The translations under genes and the position numbers were made by a program. Source: Oscillospiraceae bacterium (GTDB lineage Bacteria; Bacillota; Clostridia; Oscillospirales; Oscillospiraceae). Taken from it: a DNA stretch of 64,000 bases. Shown in pieces: positions 34,213 through 42,600 of this stretch (position 1 is the first letter of the stretch; each line of letters starts with the position of its first letter). The notes under the pieces are model-generated. The model ran no database searches, had not been told where the DNA came from, and saw only the letters and a list, made by a program, of their open reading frames with translations. The stretch is taken from contig JAFTVV010000037.1 of NCBI GenBank assembly GCA_017465625.1, positions 1 to 64,000 of the forward strand, read 5' to 3'.

Positions 34213-35148
34213 TTACAGCGGATATGGGGTCTTTTTCACATATACCTGCTGAAATATGTGGTCTATATCTTCTTTTTGGGGCGGCAATGTGCCGGCGGTC
34301 AGACAGGCGGCCGTGCCGTAGGTTACCGCGGTTTTCAGACATTCGGCGGCATCTGCACCCTTTTGCGCCGCGGCAATAAAGCCTGCCAAGGAGCTGTCTC
34401 CGGCACCGATGGTAGAGATGGCGCGGATTGCGGGGGGCGTGGCAATATAGCAGCAGCCGTTATGCAGCAAAAGCGCACCCTGATCCCCCAAAGAGATCAT
34501 AACGTTGGCAATGCCGTGACGCGCAAAAATCTGTGCTTTTGCAATGGCTTCTTCAAGATTGTGAATCCGGCAGCATAAATATTCGGAGATTTCCTCCTGA
34601 TTCGGCTTGATCAGCCAAGGCTGTACTTCAAAAATATCCTCCAAGGAGAAGGATTTGGAATCCAGTACGATTTTAGCGCCTTTTTTCTGCAAATCCTTCA
34701 AAAAATCCTTGACCTTGTCCATAGATATGCCGGACGCCACTCTGCCGGTAAAGGTGACCACCGTATCCCCATCCACATCCAACAGGGCAGATACTTCGCC
34801 AAGCAGTCGGTCATCCACCGGAAAACCGGAAAAGCTGATTCTCGTTTCCGGCTGATTGGCACAGTGCAGTGTCAGGTTCTCCCGGATTCTGCCCGGTTTT
34901 TCCAGAAAAATGGTCTGCAAGCCGGTTTTTTCCAGTTCTGCCTTAAATTCAGCGCAGTTTTCCTTACCCAAAACCACAACGGCAATATTTTCCGTGCCGC
35001 CGTTTTGCAGTGCGCGGCTCAGGTTTACACCTTTTCCACCTGCCTCACGGGAGGTGACACACGCCAGATTTTCGTGAAAAGGTGCAAACTGCTCCGCATA
35101 GGCGTGCACATCATAGGCAGGATTTAATGTAATGGTATAAATTTTCAT
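34213..35148 (-). CDS. PfkB-family sugar-phosphate kinase (1-phosphofructokinase/tagatose-6-phosphate kinase type)
   Basis: 311 residues from the ATG at 35148, set by GAGGA five bases upstream; the reading frame is open further upstream but that part is noise. Family signs: ITLNPAYDVHAY at the N-terminus, REAGGKGVNLSRAL (substrate-binding GGKG) and STIGAGDSSLAGF (ATP site and catalytic Asp). Members of this group phosphorylate fructose 1-phosphate or tagatose 6-phosphate. Tagatose 6-phosphate would fit a galactose-rich substrate. It follows the dehydrogenase remnant, whose stop codon overlaps its ribosome site. Confidence 0.9.
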   Translation of the reverse strand: MKIYTITLNPAYDVHAYAEQFAPFHENLACVTSREAGGKGVNLSRALQNGGTENIAVVVLGKENCAEFKAELEKTGLQTIFLEKPGRIRENLTLHCANQPETRISFSGFPVDDRLLGEVSALLDVDGDTVVTFTGRVASGISMDKVKDFLKDLQKKGAKIVLDSKSFSLEDIFEVQPWLIKPNQEEISEYLCCRIHNLEEAIAKAQIFARHGIANVMISLGDQGALLLHNGCCYIATPPAIRAISTIGAGDSSLAGFIAAAQKGADAAECLKTAVTYGTAACLTAGTLPPQKEDIDHIFQQVYVKKTPYPL

Positions 35149-35156
35149 ACCGTTCC

Positions 35157-35243
35157 TCACAGCTTCGAGTCGTGTGCAGACAGCGCAAACTTCTCCGGAC
35201 GGATATTGTTTGCACCGTACATTCTGATCGCTTTTGGCTTCAT
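35157..35243 (-). pseudogene. 28-residue stump resembling the N-terminus of a zinc-type sugar dehydrogenase
   Basis: A short frame with an ATG and a GGAG 11 bases upstream encodes KAIRMYGANNIRPEKFAL and then stops (SAHDSKL). This looks like the first strand of MDR-superfamily alcohol/sorbitol-type dehydrogenases (pattern KAVRLYGxxDLRLExFEL). The rest of the roughly 350-residue gene is missing. It lies precisely between GH2 and PfkB, and its stop codon is followed immediately by the PfkB ribosome site. The match is from memory of the family pattern; a functional micro-protein cannot be excluded. Confidence 0.5.
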
Positions 35244-35261
35244 AATTGCACAAGCTCCGTT

Positions 35262-37058
35262 TTAACGTTCTTTCCGATTCAGCTTTTGAAAACGTGCCAC
35301 ATCCATTTTCGGCTTTCGATCCGGGGTCAGAAGACCGTTGATCTCCTGCATAATGTCTGTCAGCTGGGTATAGCAGAAGCCTTGGCAGAAGGGAATTTCC
35401 GCAATTGCTTCTGTACATTCCTGATACCGGTGGAAGAAAGATTCCTCATCGGATTCTTTACCGTGATAGCCCCAGGTCTCCATACCGCCCATTTCGCCCT
35501 GTGCGCCAATATTGGCAAAGGCGATGCCGCCGTATTCGGTGACCATAAAGGCTTCTTTTCCACTGCACCGGTAGCCGTCGGCATAGGCTCTGCGTCCATC
35601 GCAGGTCTGATCCTCCATAAACCGACGGTCTGCGAAGTGGTTTTTGAGAATTTCCTTGGTGCTGTTGTAATCGTGCAGGCCGCAGATGTCGGTATGAGCC
35701 TGCTCCCAGCCGTCGTTGCCGGAGCAAAGACGGGTGCCATCGGCGGCTTTGGTCATATAATACAGCATAGATGCGGTCATTCTTTGACGTTCATTTGCGA
35801 CAATCTGAGGCACACCCCAGCTTTCGTTCAGCGGCACCCAGGTGATGATACAGGGGTGGTTAAAGTCCCGACGAATAAATTCCAATAGGGCAGCACTCAG
35901 GTTCTCTACCGTTTCGTCGGTAAACACAAAGGAACTGGGCACTTCGCCCCAAACCATAACGCCCATTTTATCCGCCCAGTAATAGTAACGGGGATCTTCG
36001 ATTTTTTGGTGCTTTCTGGCACCGTTGAAGCCGAATTTTTTGGTCCACTCCAAATCTTCACGGATGGCTTCGTCGCTGGGGGGCGTGATCATTGTATCCG
36101 GCCAATAGCCCTGATCTAAAATGAGTCGCTGATAGAGACGGTCGTTATTCAGGTAAACTACGCCATTGCGAACCTCGATCTTCCGCATACCAAAATAGGT
36201 ATCCACCTGATCGGTGACCGAGGCATCCTGAATCAGCTGCACGCGCACATCGTATAAGTTGGGGTGTCTGGGTGACCACAGCAGCAGGGGACTTAAACTG
36301 TCGTTGCAGATCATATCCACACAGATGGTGCAGTGACGTCTTTGGGTGGTCGCGGTGACGGTGCGGATATGCTTTTCGCCCAATTTTACCTGCAATGACA
36401 GGGTTACTTCCTGCTTCGGTATCTCATTGAGCATTATTTCAGCTGTGGCAATTCCCCGGTCAATATCCGGTGTGATGTGGATATATTCCACACGCAGGGG
36501 AGAAACGGCCTCCAGATAAACGGTCTGCCAAATGCCGCTGCTGGCGGTATAAAGGCAGGAATCCAGGCCTTGCTTCCAATATTGCTTGCCGCGGGGCTGA
36601 ACCGGATCAGGCATATCCACTACGCGGACGCACAGATCATTTTCGCCCTCACGCAAAAAGGCGGTCGCATCCAGCGCAAAGGGGGTATAGCCGCCCTTGT
36701 GCCCACCGATACAATGTCCGTTCACATAAACCGTTGCTTCAAAATCCACAGCACCAAAGCGAATCAGGATGTTTTTGCCCCACATATTCTCCGGTACGGT
36801 AAAGCTGCGGCGATACCACATCACAGGATGAATCTCATCCGTAGGGCCAATGCCGCTGGCCTTGCTCTGATAACAAAACGGCACGGTGATTGCTCTGCTG
36901 AGCTTATATTCGGGCTGATACCAGCGCTCTTTCAGACCTGCATCGGCATCGTCAAAATCGAATTGCCATACGCCGTTGAGATTATAGAAGGTATCTCTCA
37001 TAAAATCCGGACGAGGATGTTCCGGTCGGGGGATGTTATTCAAAATATGATCGTGCAT
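35262..37058 (-). CDS. GH2 beta-glycosidase (beta-galactosidase/glucuronidase type)
   Basis: 598 residues, shorter than LacZ; no signal peptide. Order: sugar-binding jelly roll (about 1-185; FCYQSKASGIG, VYVNGHCIGGHKGGY), immunoglobulin-like domain (about 185-290), TIM barrel with acid/base Glu412 in TWVPLNESWG and nucleophile Glu508 in FMVTEYGG. The ATG at 37058 follows AGAGGTG. It could act on beta-galactoside, glucuronide or mannoside ends. A hairpin at 37102-37127 separates it from GH3. Confidence 0.92.
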   Translation of the reverse strand: MHDHILNNIPRPEHPRPDFMRDTFYNLNGVWQFDFDDADAGLKERWYQPEYKLSRAITVPFCYQSKASGIGPTDEIHPVMWYRRSFTVPENMWGKNILIRFGAVDFEATVYVNGHCIGGHKGGYTPFALDATAFLREGENDLCVRVVDMPDPVQPRGKQYWKQGLDSCLYTASSGIWQTVYLEAVSPLRVEYIHITPDIDRGIATAEIMLNEIPKQEVTLSLQVKLGEKHIRTVTATTQRRHCTICVDMICNDSLSPLLLWSPRHPNLYDVRVQLIQDASVTDQVDTYFGMRKIEVRNGVVYLNNDRLYQRLILDQGYWPDTMITPPSDEAIREDLEWTKKFGFNGARKHQKIEDPRYYYWADKMGVMVWGEVPSSFVFTDETVENLSAALLEFIRRDFNHPCIITWVPLNESWGVPQIVANERQRMTASMLYYMTKAADGTRLCSGNDGWEQAHTDICGLHDYNSTKEILKNHFADRRFMEDQTCDGRRAYADGYRCSGKEAFMVTEYGGIAFANIGAQGEMGGMETWGYHGKESDEESFFHRYQECTEAIAEIPFCQGFCYTQLTDIMQEINGLLTPDRKPKMDVARFQKLNRKER

Positions 37059-37101
37059 ATTCGTCACCTCTTTTAAAAGTATCTTTATTATACATTCAAT
37101 A

Positions 37102-37127
37102 AGGGCGAGGGGCAAGCCCCTCGCCCT
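37102..37127 (-). terminator. Hairpin between GH3 copy 2 and GH2
   Basis: Perfect 12-bp arms (37102-37113, 37116-37127) with a 2-base loop, just past the GH3 stop codon. On the minus strand only TTATTG follows, so termination may be partial. Confidence 0.65.
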
Positions 37128-37132
37128 GTTTG

Positions 37133-39502
37133 TTATGCTAATCGCAACAGCACGCCAAGAATGCGCTTGACGCTGATTTCCATTTCTTCACGGGTAATGA
37201 GCCCCCGATCCATCGCCTCTTTCAGTCGGTCAGGGAAGCCGGCAGGCATTTTCAGGTCGTTGCCTGCTTTGATTTCCTTGTACTGCTCGGAATGGGTATG
37301 CCAGTCGGTGCTGACCATCCCGTCAAAGCCCCATTCTGCACGCAGAATATCCTCTAAAAGCTCCCGGTTCTCCGATGCCCGTACACCGTTGATCAGGTTG
37401 TAGGAGGACATAATGTACCAGGGATCTGCGGATTTGACAATCATCTCAAAGGCTTTGAGGTAAATCTCACGGGCGGCACGCTCGGAAACACGGGAATCAC
37501 TGTCTTTTCGGTTTGTTTCCTTATTGTTCAGGGCAAAGTGCTTCACACAGGCAGATACCTTTTGAGACTGCACGCCGCGGACGAAGCTGATGGCCATCAT
37601 ACCGGTCAGGAACGGATCTTCCGAGTAATACTCAAAGTTTCTGCCGCACAGCGGACTTCTGTGAATGTTGACTGCAGGGGTCAGCCACGCCGCCAAATTG
37701 TTTTCCTTCAATTCCTTGGCTCCTGCTTCACCTACTGCGTAGGAAAGCTCAGGATCCCAGGTGCAGCAGACCTGGGTTACACAGGGAAATGCTGTGGTAT
37801 ACACACCGCACTTGGGAAGAATGCGGACACCGGCAGGACCGTCCGCGGTCATTGCATTGGGCACACCGTACTCCGGCACGTTGCCAAAGCCCTGGGTGTT
37901 GGCAACGCCCAAATTTACCTGACCGGAGAGCAAATGGACGATTTGCTCATCGGAAAGCTGCTGCATAAAATCATCCAGGCTGACTTTTCCCTCTGCCACT
38001 TCGTCGAAGAAATGTACAGTGCGCATATCCCGTTCTCTGGGCATAACCGGGGGAATACGTCGGCTGACCGGGTACACACTTTCCAAAACATCTTTTTCCA
38101 GAGGCTCAAGCACAGCATCTGCAGGAAGATTCTTCTGTGTGACAGGCAGTTCCTCGTAGCTTCCGTCTGCCAGCAAGCGCTTTTTCAGGCTGTTGGGTGT
38201 CAGTTTTTGGCTCAGCTGTTCCACGACCCGATCCTGCTCTACACAGTAGGTAAATGCACTGCAAACCGTATTGCGGATGCTGTTTCCAATATGGAACTGA
38301 TATACGCCCTTTTCCAGTATGTAGGCAGATTTTTGAACCTTGCCCAAATCGTCATAGGAAGCCATGGATGTAATGGGGAAGCAGATGTTCAGCGTCTGGC
38401 TCTGACCCGGCTCTAAAAGGGCGGTCTTTTGGAAACCGACCAGACTTCTTGCCGCCTTACCTAACTTCCCCTGAGGTGCTTGCACATAGACCTGGATGAC
38501 CTCTTTGCCGGCATAATTTCCCGTGTTTTCCACGTTTACCCGGAAACAAATGGCATCGTCTGTCTGCTCAGCGTTTTCTACAGACCAGTTAAAGGTTGTA
38601 TAAGAAAGACCGAAACCGAAGGGATAGTTCACCTGTTCTGCCGCACCGGGAATGGTTTCAAAATAGCGGTAGCCCACATAGATATCTTCGGTATAATCCA
38701 CATAATCATCGGATTCGTGGAATTTTTCCGTGGAGGGATAGTCCTCCAGCCGCTTGGCAAAGGTATCTGCCAGTTTGCCGCTGGGACAGCCGATGCCGCA
38801 AAGCAGCTCAGCGGCGGCAGTGCCGCCCTCCATGCCACCTTGCCACGCCATCAGCGCGGCAGAAATGGCGGTATCGTTACAGAACCATCCGGTATCCACC
38901 ATGCCGCCAACATTTATCACAACCACAATCTTGGGGAAATATGCTTTTACCTTTTCCACCATAGCTTTTTCCGCATAGGACAGGCAAAAATCACCCTCTT
39001 CGTATACCGGATGCCCCTTCAGATCCCGATCCCAGCCCTCGCCGGAGAAACGGGAAATAGAAATAACAGCCGTATCCGTGAATGCTCTGACCCGTTGGCA
39101 CAGCTCGTCCGGCAGTGCAGGCTCCGGCTTTTGACCGGGCCAATAGAAGGTGTCTGCAATCTCATTTCGGATATAATCCCGGTAAAAATCTGCTAATTCT
39201 TCGCAGATTTCCACGCGATGACCCATCTTTTTAAAACCCTCATAAAGGTTTACTTCGTATTCTACGGTGACCTCACCGCTGCCGCCACCGCCGCGGACAT
39301 AATCAAATGTACCCATTCCAAACAGGGCCAGCTTTGTACCTTTGGGGAAGGGCAGAAGATTTCCGTCGTTCTTTAGTAGAACCATACCTTCCTTGGCAAC
39401 ATTTTTTGATAAGGCAATATGTTCGGCACAAGCGGTCACACGCTGACCGTTTTCACCCAGGGGCGTACTGGGGTGATACAGAATTCTTTGCCATTTTGTC
39501 AT
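37133..39502 (-). CDS. GH3 beta-glycosidase with reversed domain order (copy 2)
   Basis: 789 residues, cytoplasmic, alignable with the locus 1 GH3 along its full length and with the same swapped domain order: sandwich domain first (GTFDYVRGGGGSG), TIM barrel last (DGPAGVRIL, VKHFALNNKETNR). The predicted nucleophile is Asp733 in STDWHTHSEQ. The central region (about 440-500), between sandwich and barrel, is the most diverged from copy 1, while the last 150 residues are almost identical. GGAGG precedes the ATG. It follows the giant lipoprotein gene after a hairpin. Confidence 0.93.
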   Translation of the reverse strand: MTKWQRILYHPSTPLGENGQRVTACAEHIALSKNVAKEGMVLLKNDGNLLPFPKGTKLALFGMGTFDYVRGGGGSGEVTVEYEVNLYEGFKKMGHRVEICEELADFYRDYIRNEIADTFYWPGQKPEPALPDELCQRVRAFTDTAVISISRFSGEGWDRDLKGHPVYEEGDFCLSYAEKAMVEKVKAYFPKIVVVINVGGMVDTGWFCNDTAISAALMAWQGGMEGGTAAAELLCGIGCPSGKLADTFAKRLEDYPSTEKFHESDDYVDYTEDIYVGYRYFETIPGAAEQVNYPFGFGLSYTTFNWSVENAEQTDDAICFRVNVENTGNYAGKEVIQVYVQAPQGKLGKAARSLVGFQKTALLEPGQSQTLNICFPITSMASYDDLGKVQKSAYILEKGVYQFHIGNSIRNTVCSAFTYCVEQDRVVEQLSQKLTPNSLKKRLLADGSYEELPVTQKNLPADAVLEPLEKDVLESVYPVSRRIPPVMPRERDMRTVHFFDEVAEGKVSLDDFMQQLSDEQIVHLLSGQVNLGVANTQGFGNVPEYGVPNAMTADGPAGVRILPKCGVYTTAFPCVTQVCCTWDPELSYAVGEAGAKELKENNLAAWLTPAVNIHRSPLCGRNFEYYSEDPFLTGMMAISFVRGVQSQKVSACVKHFALNNKETNRKDSDSRVSERAAREIYLKAFEMIVKSADPWYIMSSYNLINGVRASENRELLEDILRAEWGFDGMVSTDWHTHSEQYKEIKAGNDLKMPAGFPDRLKEAMDRGLITREEMEISVKRILGVLLRLA
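37284..37369. repeat. 86-bp tract identical to 8081-8166 (GH3 copy 2)
   Basis: Partner of the identical tract in GH3 copy 1; same strand orientation, 29.2 kb apart. Confidence 0.8.
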
Positions 39503-39595
39503 ATTAAAATTCCTCCATTTGGTTCTTATTCCATCTCAATCCTGCGCAAAATCACAACACTCAGATGCAACAAGAAAACGGTTGACTCTCCGGGG

Positions 39596-39626
39596 AAGGT
39601 AGGGGCGGATGAGCCGCCCCTACCTT
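39596..39626 (-). terminator. Hairpin after the locus 2 giant lipoprotein
   Basis: Perfect 13-bp arms AAGGTAGGGGCGG / CCGCCCCTACCTT with a 5-base loop, 6 bases past the stop codon; no long U-tract follows. One of several GGGGCGG palindromes at operon junctions here. Confidence 0.65.
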
Positions 39627-39631
39627 GGGGG

Positions 39632-42600
39632 TTAATTATTCATTTGGAACACATAGGGAATATCGACTGCATAGGAGAAGTTGTATGCCTGCAGCTTTAC
39701 CTGTTCCAGGGCAGTATTGGCGGTGATGCCCTTGCCGGACAGATCGGTTTCCCAAACCACGCTGTCGTTGATCAGCAGGCGCAGCATCGTTCCTTCCCGA
39801 ACCATACCGAACCATACGCCGTCACCATCCCTCACTGCCGCACTTTCTTCGGCAGTCAGCCAATGCAGAGTAGCCCAGTTGCCCAACAGGTTGTTGCCCA
39901 TAACCTGCAGGCAATACTTGCCGTTGTCATCCCGGTCGATGAGACGCACCTCGGCTTTTTGATTACCTGCAAAGAGCATTTTCAGCGCAATTGCGTAATC
40001 CTTCTGTGCACCGTGGGAAGCATCCTTTGCAAGAACACTTACGCCATTGCAGGCGTTTTTGGTGGGAACCAGTTCACCGGTTTGATCAGAACCGGGATGG
40101 GCAGGTGCATGGGCAATGCCGTGCCCCTGATTGATCAGATTCCAGTCTGCTGTCCAGAACCAGCCGGCCTTTTTCACAAAGCCGCCGGTCACCTCGTAAG
40201 ACTTGCCCTCTTCCACCGTGAAGCTATACTTGCCGGTATTGTAGTCCAGCAGAAGCGGCTGTTCATTCAGGTACAGCTTTTGTACATAGCCATCAGCAGG
40301 GGTAACGGTCAGCGTAACGGTGTCGCCAACTTTGTAGCTTTGCTGATCAGCCGTCACTGTGCCGTTGGTCATATTCGCAATGTGCACCTGCACACCGGAT
40401 TCCTCGTCGGGCTCTTCACCGGGTTCGGTGAGTGTAAAGGGAATCTGCACCATCTGACCCTTGTTGCCGTAGTGATAAATGGAAACAGAGGTCACCTTGT
40501 TGGCGTCGCTCACGCCATCCATGGTATAGGTGTCCAGAACCACGCCATCCAGCAAAATCTGCAATGTGTTGGCATTTGCACGGATCAGCTTGAATTCCGC
40601 ACCGTCGCCCTGCAGTTTTTCCGTTACACCGGGCACCTTCTGCTCCGGCAGACACCAGCCGCCCCAACCGGTTACAGAGCCGCTGGCACCAAAACGGGTG
40701 TACACATAGCGAATGTCGCCTGTTTTGCTGTCTTTTTCGTTGATGATGCGGAAGCCGTAGGTTTTGCCGTTATCCAAGGAAGCCGCCAGCACCACAGAGA
40801 AGCCGGTTATACCATCGCCTTCTGCACTGGTTTCCAGAGGCAGGTAGTTCTTTGCGTTTACGGTAAAGCTCGTATATTCTCCGTTGATCTTTTCCCACCA
40901 GGAATCTTTGTTGACGGGATAATAGGTGGTGAGAATACCGTGTGCCTGATTGCTTGCGTCCCATCTGTTGCCGTCAGAGGGCGCAGTCTCGTAACGCTCT
41001 TCAAAGGAACCGGTAATTTCGTAGGTGGTTTCAGTGGCCACAAAACGATAGGTGTTGGTCTTCCAATCCAGCAGCAGAGGCTGCTCATTGATGTACAGCT
41101 TCTGTGCGTAGCCTGTATTCGGTGCAACCGTCAGGGTAACGGTGTCGCCGACCTTGTAGCTTTGCTGATCAGCCGTCACTGTGCCGTTGGTCATCGGAGC
41201 AATGTTCAAGGTGACCTGAGGCGCATCCGGAGCAGGTTCGTCCGGCAGCTCTTCGGTTTGATATTCCAGCTTGAAGGGAATAACCGTGTCACCGCCGGTA
41301 TTGCCGTCCATACGGAAGGAAATGGTAGAGGTGGCGTTTTCAATGCCGCTGGGCGCACCGGTGTTGATGTTGGTGGAAAGATCAATGGTGCAAGCCTGCG
41401 CACCGTCGATGTAGACATAGGCGGTTGTGCCGCTGATCCGCACGCGGTATTCCACACCGTCGGTCAATGCTTTTTGCGCCTGTTCGTCGGTCAAAGTATA
41501 GTAATTCTTCCAAGCCGGCGTCAAGGTGCTGCCGGCAAAGCTTTGAATACGGAACTTGCCGTCGTTATCGGTATGGTTCAAACGCAAACGGAAGGACTGG
41601 CTGTTGGAGAACTTGAAGATATAGATCATACTATAGTCTTTTTTCTCCGGAGACAGATCCTTACAAATGGTGGTAACATCATTACAGAGCAGTTTGCCAT
41701 CCAGCCAGGTATCCTTGCCGGGGGCAGGATGCTTTGTAATGGTGCCGTTATACTGATTGGAAATGTCCCAAATTTCTGCGGGCCAGTGGAAGGGCGAGCC
41801 TGCCACGTCCACAGGGACACCTTCTGCGGTGCTCAGAACCACATCTGCCGCACTCTGACCGGAAATCCAGGCTTCGGCACTGAGCTTTGCCGTGGCGGTC
41901 AGATATTCTTCGCCCAGCAGCTCGATCACCAGCAGTGTATCACCCAGCCAGACAGCAGCGTGACGACCCTGACGCATAATCTGCAGGCGAATACCCTCTG
42001 CACTTTCGTATTGGGCGGCCTGAGCCTCGGTCAGCACGTGGGCTGTTTTCCAGTTGAACACAGAATTGTCACCGGACATTTTTGCGTACTGCACAATGTA
42101 CTTGTCGTTTTCCTTCATCATATGTATGTGCCAATTCTGATCGTTGCTGAAGGAAATCTTCATACCGCTGCGCTGCTGCACGTGATGATCGGTTGTTCCC
42201 TGACTTGCCAGCACCGGATCATACTTCAGATAAGCGGCCGCGGTAAAATCGTTGTAGCTGATCTCACTGGGCGGTACGATTATTTCAGGAGGTTCTTCGT
42301 TATTGAATGTCATCTTAAAGGGGATCACCGTGTTGCCCACGGTGTTGCCGTCCAGACGGAAGGAAACGGTAGAGGTGGCGTTTTCAATGCCGCTGGGCGC
42401 ACCGGTATTCACATTGGTAGACAGATCAATGGAGCATACATAGCTGCCGTCGATGTAGACATAAGCTGTTGTTCCGCTGATCCAAACCCGGTAATCCACA
42501 CCGTCGGTCAGTGCTTTCTGCGCCTGCTCGTCGGTCAGGGTATAGTAGTTTTTCCATACCGGTGACAAGGTGCTGCCGGCAAAGCTCTGAATCCGGAACT

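Noticed and set aside
34213..35418. Longer N-terminus for the PfkB kinase (401 residues)
   Set aside because: The extra 90 residues run through the dehydrogenase stump in another frame and have no ribosome site; the family start and GAGGA point to 35148.
39419..42565. 1048-residue open frame on the plus strand
   Set aside because: Fully antisense to the giant lipoprotein gene; no ribosome site and low-complexity composition. It is a by-product of the repeated codon pattern. The same applies to plus-strand frames at 60208-62514, 57707-59608, 10367-11671 and 274-1776.
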